From Acholoe squamosa (taxonomy: Eukaryota; Annelida; Polychaeta; Phyllodocida; Polynoidae): 64,000 bases of DNA. The stretch is taken from assembly GCA_949317995.1 (NCBI GenBank), contig OX439036.1, forward strand, positions 23,286,854 through 23,350,853. Reading direction: 5' to 3'. This document shows, in pieces, positions 33,306-45,533 of this stretch. The notes under the pieces are model-generated. The model worked only from the letters and a program-made list of their open reading frames with translations. It had not been told where the DNA came from and searched no databases. Position numbers and translations under genes: made by a program. Within the stretch, counting starts at the first letter, position 1, and each line of letters begins with the position of its first letter.

Positions 33306-34747
33306 TACACTGCAAAAAAAGTGTTTAGATCCTAAACACAATTCTAAACATAATCTTGCAAAGTTTTTGTAAACACAATATCCTCCTGTAAAATGTTTAG
33401 AAATAGGATGTGTTTAGCCAATGTGCTTAGATTTTGAAGTGTTTATGTTTATATATTTTTCTCCTTTTAAGAATTCTGCTCAGATTGCGTTTTCCAGTGA
33501 GTTTATATTGTGTTTAGGAATTGGTTTGGGAATACCTTTGGGTTGTTGCAGACCCAATGTTATTCATGGCCACATCCTGGATTCCTTAGGCTACAGGATA
33601 CAACTACACTCTTCAGCTATTCCATACCTGTAGTACTGAATACACATTACACCAGTTCCAGAGACTCAGTGACAACTATAACACAGAGATAAAGTGAATT
33701 TTGCTATATGAATTTCAGAAATTCACAAAATGGGTGTCCAAGCACCAGATGCATCATTATGGTGCAAACATACCAATGGCAAAGAGCAAAACTGCTTTAA
33801 ACCTTTTTGTGGACATTGTGTATATGCCTTTTGTATAGGGCACTAGCATATCAGGTCATGGAGGCTGCCATCTTGCTTTGCATCATGGGTAGGCCCCCGA
33901 TTCCACAGAAGTGCATTCTGGGTAAACTTTTTATCAGCCACTGTTCACACCTCTAAACAATGGTGATTGATAACACTGATAAGGGTGACAAGCTGCACCC
34001 TGCCCCTATCTTAATCACCTTAAGTACCTCCCTAATGTTTCAGGTGTGAGGGGAGTGGATTAGCTTGATAGGGAGACAATGGCCTGGGTGTACTCAATGT
34101 GGGTGATATGTGACCTTTTATTTGAATCTTAAAGCTTTATTTCTAATGTATTTGAACTACCGTAATCTCCCGCGTATAAGGCGCAGCCCGCGTATAAGGC
34201 ACACCTAGAGTTTAGGAAAATTCTCAAAAAAATGAAAAAATTCATAACTTTGCTTCTACTGAATGAATTTTCAAAATTCAAAAACCTATGTGTAGCTTGG
34301 GACACCCCGGACCCTCCTGGGCCCCCTTATGTCCTATTATGACCAAGGGGACATGTGAGATATCAAAGGAAAGGTCTTGGTGTCCCCCTTGTGGATCCAA
34401 TGAGAACTAAAACCCCCCGTATAAGACGTGCCTTATATGCGGGAGATTACGGTAGTAGGTTTAAACTAAGCTTATCTAGTTAAAGTTGGCAGTATTTGCT
34501 ATACAGAGATATAAATCTCAGAAAATAGCTACAAGTAGTTAATGAGGATGGGAGCATCAAAGTAAACTATGCACAGAGGCCAATTGTTGATCTAGCCCCC
34601 GACTACATGAGCCACATAGCTGATTCTCTCAGTAGTAGCAATATGCTAGTGCCGTATATAAAACTATGCCTCAGGGTAATAATTCAACATATATATGACT
34701 CTTCAATAACAGGGAACTGTCTGCAGAACGTCTATTTTTGCAGTGTA
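33306..34747. mobile_element. Possible DNA transposon with 13-bp TIRs, carrying a nested MITE
   Basis: TACACTGCAAAAA at 33306-33318 and its exact complement TTTTTGCAGTGTA at 34735-34747 bracket 1442 bp. Inside the left end, TGTTTAG/CTAAACA motifs repeat (33319-33430). No transposase ORF. The pair could instead be ends of two different MITEs. An intact 297-bp MITE sits inside at 34158-34454. Confidence 0.45.
34158..34454. mobile_element. TA-flanked MITE, TIR TACCGTAATCTCCCGC
   Basis: The 16-bp terminus TACCGTAATCTCCCGC is perfectly inverted at 34439-34454, counting the TA at each end as probable target duplication. Subterminal TATAAGGC motifs recur at both ends. 297 bp, non-coding. The TA target and ends of this kind fit the Tc1/mariner-pogo group. 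Confidence 0.8.
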
Positions 34748-35681
34748 CTATTGCTCCGCACGATCAGGCTGTAATGTAGTCGTACAGGATGCTTCTGGTA
34801 TGACTTGAATATCTCAAGTCGTAGCATGTTAGGAAATACCATCCAGATATCTGAGTTATAACTAGTCCCAACTGAATAAATCCCACCTTTAATACTCAAC
34901 CAACATATCACCCGCTAGGTATAAAGTGTCAGGGATTGAAAATTAATTCTCAGCACACTGCAGTATTGAGTACTGCTCACATAGTTTTTAACCTCTTTTC
35001 GTTCAATCAATGTCCTGTTTGCAAACCAAACACGCTGCAATCAATATATTCCCATCAGTGGCAGTTTGGAGGGAGGGGGTCTGGGATAAGGGGCGGGAAG
35101 GGAATATAGTCGAAGGCACATATCTTATACTGCGGGAGGGACGGAAGCAAGGGCGCTGAAGCAAAACGTAGGGGTTAGCAAATATGTACACTTTAAGTGG
35201 AGAGCTACTTGGCGCCTCATATTCCTTCTCCTGTTCCCGACCACCCTGCAGCTATTTGAGGTGGGCCTCATAATGTTATATATTTCTCCCCAAGCCTAGT
35301 GGGTGCAGCCTTAGTAAATTATACATTTGTCAGTGGTAAATATATTATAACTAGCTCTCATCCAGACTACTGAGATAATATCTGAATATCATATTACGCA
35401 TGGCTGCTGACAGTCATCAATCTCCTTCAATGGTAAAACATAACCCGTATTATACTATACACTAGTCACACAGTTCTATATGGTTACACAATGTTAAAAA
35501 GACATTACATTTAAACATTTTAAAAGTTCTAAAAATCTGGCTAATACACATAAAAACATATAAAGGTCATGTAATTGAGCAGATTGAGAAGCCATCATAT
35601 GTTTCATTTGAATTGACTATGGTTACTATTTACCTAGGGTACATGTTTATACCCATAGGTCATAGCTGGGTCTATATGGTA
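34748..35681. other. No supported gene
   Basis: A small inverted motif (GACTTGAATATCTCAAGTC at 34802-34820) is followed by GTAGCATGTTAGGAAAT, which resembles GTAGTATGTTAGGAAAA at about 49347. This suggests a low-copy dispersed repeat. Confidence 0.3.
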
Positions 35682-35895
35682 CACTTTGAGAAATAACTGC
35701 TGAATCTACCAAGGTTCCTCGTAACAATTGCACAGTGAACCACAGTAATTGTATTGCAGTGAAGCAGTGTAGTTTCTACAATGAGCCCCCAGGTGGTAGA
35801 GCGGTTGTACAATCAATCTCCATGAAAATGAAACGGTTCTGTGGCAACGTTGGGACAAGGAGTTCTCTCTTATTTTGACAATTTCTTTTTACAGT
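35682..35895. mobile_element. MITE family A, copy 3
   Basis: Begins CACTTTGAGAAATAACTGCT and ends TTTTTACAGT. It matches copies 1 and 2 across its whole length (GAATCTACCAAGG, GTGAACCACAGTAATTG, ATTGCAGTGAAGCAGTGTAG, CCCCAGGTGG). Non-coding. Confidence 0.72.
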
Positions 35896-36169
35896 AGTGT
35901 ATGATAGCAACTGATATCCAGGTTCTGTTCCCCTTTCAGCCTAGTCTTGGGAGAGCAGGGAGCAGCAATACTTAGCAGTCACCTATCTCAACGAGTCAAC
36001 CACCAGTAAATGATGCAGGCAACCTCACAGACAAGCCATTAGCTAACCTCCTCCATCAGCTAGGTTCCTCCACCAGCCATCTCCCTCAATAGCCAACCAC
36101 CAACCGATGATATAACTGCCAACCTCCTCTAATCAGCCAACCACCAAAACCAATAATATATGTTCAGCC
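35896..36169. other. Spacer with loose CCAACC-rich repeats
   Basis: Loose CAGCCAACC/CCACCAAC motifs foreshadow the array that follows; no other feature. Confidence 0.35.
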
Positions 36170-36530
36170 AATCTCCTTTACCAGCCAGCCAACAACCAAT
36201 GATATACAGCCAACCAGCCAACAACCAATGATATGGAACAGTCAACCTTCCCTACCAGCCAACCAACAACCAATGATATGTAACAGTCAACCTTCCCTAC
36301 CAGCCAACCAACAACCAATGGTATGTAACAGCCAACCTTCTCTATCAGCCAACCGATAACCAATGATATGTAAAAGCCAACCAGGCAACAGCCAGTGATG
36401 TGTAACAGCCAACCTTCTGCAACAGCCAGTGATGTGTAACAGCCAACCTTCTGCAACAGCCAGTGATGTGTAACAGCCAACCTTCTGCAACAGCCAGTGA
36501 TGTGTAACAGCCAACCTTTTGCGACAGCTA
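36170..36530. repeat. Minisatellite with 45-bp then 34-bp units
   Basis: From about 36241 units are spaced 45 bp (GTCAACCTTCCCTACCAGCC, then AACCAACAACCAATGATATG). From about 36385 the unit shortens to 34 bp (CAACAGCCAGTGATGTGTAA, then CAGCCAACCTTCTG), with at least four copies. Minus-strand ORFs here are repeat by-products. Confidence 0.85.
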
Positions 36531-39500
36531 ACCACTATAACCAATTAATGACACAGCCGCCTACATCTTTTACCAATTGGCCACCTGGCAAATGACTAGG
36601 AAGAGTAGAAAGATTAAATGACAAGGCAAGCAAGTTTGACCAAATAGAGGCAACTTTATTTCTTGATTTTTTTCTCTTTTTTTTTCGGGGGGGGGGGGTG
36701 AGGGGTGAGAAAATGATCTGTTAGTATGGAAGCCGCAAGGATGAACATTCACATTTCAACTATCCTCCCTATTCCATAGATTTACAATATTACTTGATGA
36801 AGGGCACGTGCCAGGAATTTATTCCCTTTTTTTTCTCTGTCATCAACTTGAAGTGTTGCCAATGAATGACAGAGGAGGGAGGCTGCTGCCAAGCTGACTG
36901 TCACCTTGTATAATGAGCACGGCATGAAAGATGCCGAGCACGAGGAGGTGGAGGACTGGTGCTCAGGCAGTGAAAGAGGAATGCATAAAAAGAGGCAGAG
37001 CAGGTTCATGGGGAGAGAGTCAGACAGAGAAAGGAAGAGACAGAAACAGAGAAAGCGAATGGAATAGATTATGATAGATACAGTGTGTTGAGGACACTAC
37101 AGAAGCCGTGGAAGTAGCATTTCTGTGAAGGTATGCTATAGGGCTCAGTATGGACGCTCAGTGGGTCGGCCATTGTTTGTTCTGGCACCTAGCAAGGTAA
37201 CCCCTGATAACAGCCTGCATGATGGGGCCCAGTTGTCTCATAATGTACCCAAAGAATTCTGTCCTGAATAAAGGGACTTATCTGATTGGTTAATAATGTA
37301 TCCGGGGTCTACCCTATACTAAGGTCCGAGGTTATCCAGTGGGTCCGCCGTTTGACCTGGTATAAGCACTGTTAATAGCCAATATTATGGGTACCAGCAC
37401 ATTCGGCAATGGGATTGTGGAACAAATATATTTTTCATCAATTAGGAAGGATGTTTTTTTTTAAAATCTATGAGTGGGGGAGAGCAAAACACATTTTTTT
37501 TGTGCCCCCCATGCGGAGGCACTGAGAATTTTTGCGCCCCTCTTTAATCTATAGTAGTACACTGGCTTTTTTGCTAAAAAGAGGGTAAATTTTGTAGGCC
37601 CCCCAAGAGGGGTCAACATTATTTACGCGGCCCCCCTCAGGAGAGGTCTGAAGTTTTACGCCCCCCCCCCATTGATAATATTATAAATAAGGGAGGAGTC
37701 GTTTATTGCTAGGTGGGGGGGGGCTTGTTAGATATAGGGGGGCATTTTAAAAAAGAGACCTTTGGTGGAGGGGGGGGCAAACCCCAATAATCCTTCGCAC
37801 TGGGGGGGATGAAACTAAATATGCACAATTCAAATACCCATCCAGTTTGGGGGTGGGGCATTTTTCAAAATGAGCTCTTAGAAGGGGTCGCAATTATTTT
37901 CGGCATAGTGGTGGGGGGACGGAAAAAAATTATGCCAAAATCCATCAAGCCCCCCCTAGCTGGCAATAAATGATTCGACCCTAACCCACTTTTTTAACGT
38001 AAAAGAACCCACGTTTTTATGCCAAGTGTGAATGACCACTCCCTAAAGCTCGCTGCAAATTTGACAAAAAAAAGAATTTTAAACCCTGTGACCCCCGCAC
38101 CCTCTCCAAATCCCAGCTGTGACCCCCACACCTTCCGCCAACCTCACATGTAATGCTTGCCCCCTCCACCAACCCTGCATGTGAACCCCGCACCCTCTGC
38201 CAACCCCGGAATTTTACAACTTTGGGGAGTCAGGAATTGCTTGCAATGTATGGTTTGCCTGAATGCACCATGCTTGCAGGTAGTATTTCCTATGTCCATT
38301 TTCTCTACCAACTTGCAAATAACTATTTGTGCTTGTATATAATTTGAGGACATTTTTTAATTAATTTAATGAACTGAAATCTGAGGACATTACAAAAAAT
38401 TTCATAGCTTAGCATCTATTTAACACAGAGTCAACATGTAAAATGTGTTTGAAATGTCAGATTACAACCATTTTAACTATTTACATACATGAGAGACTAC
38501 TATCAGGAATCAATTTACAATTTCGCTGAGAAAATGAAAATGAAAGTTGAAGAAAGCCAGATTTAGCCACTTGCCCATCATCAAACATCAATATTTCATA
38601 CAAAATAGCATGGTAGCCCATCCTAAGACCCATGAAAAATATCTCTGAGACTTCAGGATTGTCTAGAAACCATGCATATTATGCTACATACATTATTTCA
38701 CAAGATATAAACTAAATGAATCTGACGACATAGAATGATAGACGTATGCTGGAATGTGCCAGATAAGGAAGGGACTTTCATCCAGACCATGCCATATCCA
38801 CTGTGTGCCACCTGGAGGAGTAAGCTGTTCCTGTATTACGGCTCCAAGCTGTTACTGGCAGATGACACTAGGGTTATCAGAGTTGTCAAACTCGTATTAG
38901 TGATCTTTAATAAGCCTTGACACGTCTATGGTTTTTCAAAAGTGCAGGTGTGGTCAGCTGTCACATAGCTAATTTCAATGTGTCATCCAGGGTCTGTCAT
39001 TTGATTTTTGGAAATACCCAAGACGGCAGCGCTGAACACACTAGACTGCACTGTGCATGCATAGCACTGGAAAGTAGCTCTAGGTGCCCTTTTGTGTCAT
39101 CTAACATGCCTCAAAGATGTTTCTTCCCATCAGCAACAAATACTTTTGACTTCTGTGTATATCCTACAGATGGAAATTACATACAGGTATTTGCACTATG
39201 CTTGCGGTAATAAAAAAGGTGTTAATGTAGTATCCTATAAGGCTGACAATCCTGTATTTTTTCCTCTGTGTAGCTGTACAAACTGTCGATAAATTTATTG
39301 GTTTAAGATTTGGATTTTATCAGCCGGCACCCCATACAGCAGAGGTAGCAATGTAATGCATGTCTATTATCCATGCTGCATCTACAATCATGGACCATAC
39401 CATACCTATGTTAACCTATGAAGGAGGTAGAGGAATATAGAATAGGACTTTCTAGAACGCTTATATCTAAGGCCCCTTTATTCAAGGTTATCTGGGGTAT

Positions 39501-42424
39501 AGTTGTAATAGGCTTATCGGGATCTAGATACATGTACTCAGCAGGCAGGGGTGTCTCCTCCAGGGCATCTCCTAGGCACGTCATGGGTTGCAAGGGAAAG
39601 TGGGCGTCTGTGAGAGGGTGTTCAAAAACCCACGTATTATTCAGATAGCAAAGATCTCAAATTTCAGCCTGTTCATCTAGAGTTCAGATGAAATTTACAA
39701 CTCCAGTGGATGTGTATGTGAGTTTAATTGTTAGTATCGATATTACATGTTTGATAACGCGATATCTCGCGTATACAATACAGCTTATAGAGTTACTTAG
39801 AGTCAGGGTACGCCTTACACTGTTAGATGCGAGGGTTTTATACAGTAGTACAGAGTACAGGACGTTACAAAGTGCGAGGTTCACCTTATATGCGAGGTAG
39901 AAATGTATATCAAGTTTATTAAGGTAATTGACAGAGGAAATCGGTTTTCTTTTCTATCTGCATGCGCACATCAAAGAAAGGCAGTCTAGTCAATTTTGTG
40001 TGGTCGATCTCCACTGATAACATTTTGTTACATCGATGGTACATTCAAAATAAAGGCAATAGAAGCCATGCCTCCGTGTAATGTTAGGGGGAAGAGATCT
40101 TATTAGATTCCTAATTGCCGTGATGATTATTTGGATAACGTTTAAATATAAAACGATGAAATGAGTTAAATTGAGTACATACATACAGTGTATATGATAC
40201 ATGAAAATTAGGTTCATAGTGTCAGGCCTCGGATTTCTTACTTGTAGCTAATCATGACAGGTCAATCTCATCCACCCACCTCCATCTAATTGGCCTTAAC
40301 TAACGTGTAAGGGAATACTAGTATCCAGGGCTGAGTGTAATCTATATTCTTTGATACCCTGGTAAAGTGCCTCACCTGCTCATGTGGTACATCCCAAGGT
40401 GGACTGGCTTAGCTGGGTTCTTATCTTCAAAGTGCAGCTTGTGCTCACATTAAATCTAAGAAACAATGCCCTGGTTCTGAATATGAAAGGGAATGTTTGA
40501 GAGGTGGCTCCTACTAAATTCAAAGTAAAATATTTTGGAATAAACCATCTTATTGCTAATAGATCTATATCATCTCTAGACTAGGTCTGCTAAATGGTAA
40601 AGGGTCTATAGAGAATCAAAGGATCCATTTTCCACCTTCACCCAATAAAGAGTAGTTATATGCAACTGTGACTATAAAGATCTACAACATAATCATTCAA
40701 ACCTCCACTGTTTTATTAATCTTATGGGTATGTGCGATTGTTGTATACGAGTCCACACACTGGCGACAGAGGGGACACTCTATCCTCATTTGATGAAACT
40801 GTATCCATGAGCACAGGAGGCGTCCAACATTAACATTCAGCAGGCTGGGGCCTTCACACAGGGGTGTGCGGGGCAAAAAGCATGGGACAGAGGAGTCTGC
40901 ATTAGCAGTTTTATTAGGGTGCATATGATATGATGACATTTAAGAACCAAGCCGATTGCACAGCCTGCTGTCAGAGCACTCACTCATGGCAATGCTGGCG
41001 GGAAGCTGCTCTGAGCGGCTCAGGGGCTGAGCTCTGAGCTGCTCGGGGGATGGGGCGGGGGTGAGGTATGGCTGTAGAGGTAGAGTAATAAACGACAGGC
41101 TTCTAGGCCTAAAGGCACGTTCTGACCGTCCCCTCCCTCCACACTACTCCCCACCCACCCACCCACCCACCCATATAGCCCTTGTTACCCCCACTCCCTC
41201 TCTCCATCCCTTTTCTACTTCACCTCTGCCTTATCCCCCCAAGACATGCGCCCTCACCATGGCACGCAACGTCTATATGAACGGTGCCTGGTTGGGGGGG
41301 GGGGGCGTGGTCAAGGAGGTGGGTGGTAATGGGCCCTGACATATATAAGAGGGTTATATACCAAATACATAGGAAAACCATTTACACTCCACTGTTTTCC
41401 CTCCTTTATATATTTATTTTCAGTGGGATTTCACTGCCATTCGTGTTATGTTGTTCTCCCTCTGCCATAGTATGGGGGGCATAGCTGTCTCTAATGGCGA
41501 GTTGTGGTTCCCGCACCTTTTTTTTTTAAAAAAAAAAGATCCCCCCCCCTCTTATGAATGTGCCTTCAGATCCTTTTCTACGCAGGGGTTAGTTACATTC
41601 ATGTAGCCAGTAAGTAATATATATGATCCCGTTATTTAAAACAAAAGGAAACTCAATAACGGTCATGTTAGTTTTTCCTTCGTGACATCTCACCCCTTCC
41701 CTCAGAGAAGCTACAGTTGCAATGCAAAGCGACACCAGTGTCAAGACTCTTTATCAAACAAGTCTGATCTCCATCCAGTCTCGTAGATGAAATGATACAA
41801 TAGTGTATACAAATTATATAATACAAACACCTGCTATTGTAAGCTGTTAACCACTCTATATTGTATCTGGCTATGATTTGTTGTACATATTGCCAGCCTT
41901 GTGAAACAGCCAACAGCATGGCTAGATGTTGGCTTTTTGTACATGAAGCTAACATAACTTCAAACGCTGACGATAGACCAACATCTCTTTGCAAAACGTT
42001 TAACTCACGATGAGAACTTCTACGGAAATGCACTTTTGAAGATATCCCAACGCTATCCTCAGTACTAGCGGAAAATTACACAATTCGATAGGCAAATGTT
42101 CTGAAGAACCTGATCTCTTATACAGAGTTTCCATCCAAATAGCTTATACATTTTGTGGTTTATTTGTTGAGTAGGTCACCTAGGGAATCCGCGTACGGAG
42201 AACTTGCCCAATTATCTACATAATCTTGTAATCATTATATTGGACTCACCTCATATATTATCCATAGTCATTCCTAGGACAACTAAAATTTGTAGAGTTT
42301 ACAACTATAGTGTTTTATTACTGACCAGTGAGTTAAATGCCCTTGCAGGCATTTTTCCACTATAGCCGGCAGGTCCCCCCCCCCAAAGACTTTGGTCTGT
42401 ATGGGGGGTCTATAAGCCTGTAGT
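36531..42424. other. Long gene-poor stretch
   Basis: No supported gene. 37480-37970 is rich in G and C homopolymer runs mixed with AT-rich DNA, possibly a decayed TIR element. (CCCA)n lies at about 41150-41173. GAGCTGCTC at 41036-41044 and GAGCGGCTC at 41013-41021 lie in a GC-rich patch. ORFs such as 41668-42033 (minus, 121 codons) lack start, splice or domain support. Confidence 0.35.
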
Positions 42425-43190
42425 ACGTTTATCGGCACAAAATCATCAGCAAATCGGCACAAAATCATCAGCAAATCGGCACAAAATCATCAGCAAATCG
42501 GCACAAAATCATCAGCAAATCGGCACCAAATCATCAGCAAATTGGCACCAAATTATCAGTCAATCGGCACCAAATCATTAGCAAATCGGCACCAAATCAT
42601 CAGCAAATCGGTACCAAATCATCAGTCAATCGGCACAAAATCATTAGCAAATCGGCACCAAATCATCAGTCAATTGGCACAAAATCATTAGCAAATCGGC
42701 ACCAAATCATCAGCAAATTGGCACCAAATTATCAGTCAATCAGCACAAAATCATTAGCAAATCGGCACCAAATCATCAGCAAATTGGCACCAAATTATCA
42801 GTCAATCGGCACAAAATCATTAGCAAATCACCACCAAATCATCAGCAAATCGGTACCAAATCATCAGTCAATCGGCACAAAATCATTAGCAAATCGGCAC
42901 CAAATCATCAGTCAATCGGCACAAAATCATTAGCAAATCGGCACCAAATCATCAACAAATTGGCACCAAATTATCAGTCAATCGGCACAAAATCATTAGC
43001 AAATCGGCACCAAATCATCAGCAAATTGGCACCAAATTATCAGTCAAGCAGCACCAAATCATTAGCAAATCGGTACCAAATCATCAGTCAATCGGCACCA
43101 AATCATTAGCAAATCGGCACCAAATCATTAGCAAATCGGCACCAAATCATTAGCAAATTGGCACCAAATCATCAGCAAATCGGTACCACA
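42425..43190. repeat. Minisatellite, 22-bp unit, ~34 copies
   Basis: The unit is GGCACCAAATCATCAGCAAATC or close variants. The main alternation is CATCAGCAAATCGG versus TATCAGTCAATCGG and CACAAAATCATTAG. Several two- to four-unit variant blocks recur in the same order, pointing to multi-unit duplications. Confidence 0.92.
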
Positions 43191-43748
43191 TCGTGAAAGG
43201 TACGCCTATATATGGGTCACCTAGTGGCGAAAGGTCGTAAAAGACACTTTGGTATCTTTAATCAGGCGAATGTAACAACAATCAGTGAGATTGCCCTTGT
43301 ACCTGCAAGCCTTTTTTCTTCAACGATTTCACAATAGAGTGATTGATTCCAGTATACCTGTCTTTAGGCCAGGTCATAGTTTGCTAGCTAGTATGGAAAG
43401 ACTCATGACAGGAGGAGGGCGTATATCGTATTCTGACTGACAGAGTGAAGTCTCCTCGGTATAATGATAAATATGTTGCTATAGACCGTAGCGTGGGAGG
43501 AGTATCATACATCAGCGTAAGTTGTCTTATTCTAACACAGCAGCAGAAGTAGACACGCTGTGAATCCATGAGCCTACACTCTTAGTCGATATTTTCAGAC
43601 CACCTGCAAACACATTCTTCTTTCTATTACCTCATCCCATGTAGGTAAACTGCATCAAAAATCTACAATATTTATATATGTTGGGGGAGGAAAAGAAAAC
43701 TACACAGTGAATGTAGTACTGCATAAATGCAGTGTAGGGAGAGAAATG
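43191..43748. other. No supported gene
   Basis: Unique-looking flank between the 22-bp array and a small MITE. Confidence 0.35.
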
Positions 43749-43898
43749 CAGGGGCGTAGGAAGCAAATTTTTATTGGGGGGGGGCCCAGGGGTCTCTGTA
43801 GGGGGGGGGCTGCTATATTTTTATATAGGCTTATATAGGGAACCTCCTCATTATTGGGGGGGCAGGCTCCCCTGCCCCCCCCTTTTCCTACGCCCCTG
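43749..43898. mobile_element. 150-bp MITE with CAGGGGCGTAGGAA TIRs
   Basis: Perfect 14-bp ends, CAGGGGCGTAGGAA and TTCCTACGCCCCTG. AAATG precedes the left end (43744-43748) and follows the right end (43899-43903), a likely 5-bp target duplication. The interior is G/C homopolymer-rich around an AT-rich core. Superfamily not assigned. Confidence 0.8.
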
Positions 43899-45136
43899 AA
43901 ATGGTTAAGATCTATCATGGCTTCATGTCTTGTTCCATTCATACCTGTGGCCTACCTACGTTACCGTAATACATTCATCTACATATATATGGTGTTCTGG
44001 TTTTTCATACCATCCAGTGTACCGGCAGAAACACCTCTCAGCGATTCAGGTATTGCCCAGCCATTTATTGTACGTTTACTCATTTCTTTGCTTTTTTGAC
44101 ATCACTTCTCATTTTGTACTCGTTCTTGCTCCCCCCCCACCCCTTCTTCCTCCTGCCTTCCTACTCTGCTTCTGATTCAACCACGGTGTCTTTCCCTTCA
44201 AAATATTATATGCATTATTCCGTTTTACTCTATTCCCCATTACCTCTCACCCCTGCGCACATCCATACCATTTCTGCCCTCCTTTATACGTCTCATCTTA
44301 CCTCCCCCATCTGAGTCCTCCTTTTTCCTCTCGCCTTACTTCCTTGCACCCCCTTCCCCCGTCTCAGATGTGTCTCAGATCGGTGGCGGCCCATCCTGCC
44401 ACCGGAATATCCGCCGTCGCCTGGCCCTAGGCGTTGCTCGTTTGAGCGACTGATGAATCTGCTCTTTTCTAGCTCAGTGCGGCCCGCCCCCGAGCTGCTC
44501 TTCCGCTCGTGCACCTCTTCCCTTTTGTTTGGCCTAACGAGTTACGTGACCCAATTAGACGGCCTGCCATTCATCAGAGGACATGAGCGGAGGGGCCGGT
44601 AGTGGCTGGTTGGAGACATCTTTACTACTCCTACAAGACATCTTTACTAATATAGCTCGTATATACAGTGCTTGTATATATGTGACCGGGCAAGCAAAAA
44701 CAACCCTCTGCAGGGAAATTCGTTGTCAAAGTTCATCTCAAGATCTTTAAAATGAGACATCATTGGCTTAAATATTCCTAGTAGTTATGTCAGAACCCCT
44801 CCTTGAACATAGGTCGTTATTCATATCTGAAATCGAGGATTAAGCTCTAGACACATTATTAGCCATAATAGTGTCTAAAAACACAATAAATCAGCCTTTT
44901 TCATAAAAGAAATACATAACATGGTGATGTTTATCATAGATTTTGATCCAGAAGGAATATTCCATTTCTGTTTTGTGTTTTGGGTTTTTGTGAGTATCCC
45001 CGATAATTGGCATAAAAAATCTGCAAATTTCGATTATGGGAATGGTTGCCATGGCAACCAGGAACAGGCATATAGGTTGATTTTTCATGTACCATTTTCT
45101 ATTGAAAATGGTACAGGGGTGTTTTACCTTGATGGG

Positions 45137-45138
<2 letters not shown>
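43899..45138. other. Pyrimidine-rich then AT-rich DNA, no supported gene
   Basis: 44096-44370 is C/T-rich. GAGCTGCTC occurs at 44492-44500. A 12-bp-arm hairpin (GTACCATTTTCTATTGAAAATGGTAC, split as arm GTACCATTTTC) lies at about 45090-45112. The 44.9-45.1 kb block loosely resembles 62.77-62.93 kb (TTTGATCCA(G/A)AA(G/T)GGAAT). Confidence 0.35.

Positions 45139-45221
<83 letters not shown>
45139..45221. repeat. (AT)n microsatellite, ~83 bp
   Basis: An uninterrupted AT dinucleotide run. It lies just before the candidate secreted-peptide ORF. Confidence 0.98.
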
Positions 45222-45227
<6 letters not shown>

Positions 45228-45269
45228 GTCATGAATAGGGCTAGACAGACTACGTTGTAGAGTAGTTGC

Positions 45270-45533
45270 TCACCCTCTGCAGTAACACATATTACTTTCG
45301 TTATTGATAGGTGGCAGCAATATCTTTATATGTACATGGTTCCGGGGGAGGTAGTATTTCTCACAGTATTTAACAATGACAGTACAACGGTAGTAGAATA
45401 AGCATAGAGGCTGGCCTTTCCCGCATTGTCCAGTGGGCGTAGCCATTGCTGAAGCTGATACTGGGGCACAGGCAATGATGGGTATCAGTGTTACCGTTAA
45501 GAATTCAGCAGTGACTAGAAGGAATGATAACAT
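45270..45533 (-). CDS. Candidate small secreted six-cysteine peptide (87 aa), unknown family
   Basis: From an ATG at 45533 the minus frame begins with a hydrophobic segment (MLSFLLVTAEFLTVTLIPII) followed by Ala/Ser/Val residues ending SASA, a plausible signal-peptidase site near residue 29. The predicted mature part of about 58 residues has six cysteines spaced C-X6-C-X5-C-X6-C-X25-C-X-C, then two residues and the stop. An even cysteine number, a signal peptide and a short length are typical of secreted disulphide-rich peptides, but the spacing fits no family I can name. The frame is also open upstream to 45587 without an ATG before 45533. No TATA box, splice site or relative was found, so it may be a chance ORF. 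Confidence 0.3.
   Translation of the reverse strand: MLSFLLVTAEFLTVTLIPIIACAPVSASAMATPTGQCGKGQPLCLFYYRCTVIVKYCEKYYLPRNHVHIKILLPPINNESNMCYCRG

Noticed and set aside
36178-36544. Minus-strand ORFs with repeated tryptophan/glycine-rich peptides resembling membrane segments
   Set aside because: They are translations of the 45/34-bp array.
36782-37009. Minus ORF starting with a short hydrophobic stretch
   Set aside because: The hydrophobic run is broken by prolines and followed by low-complexity serine/cysteine; too weak to call a secreted protein.
41668-42033. 121-codon minus-strand ORF
   Set aside because: No recognisable domain, start context or splice sites; length is within chance for this much sequence.
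42425-43190. Regular ~22-bp repeats considered as a CRISPR array
   Set aside because: The units are contiguous with no unique spacers, and the sequence is eukaryotic.
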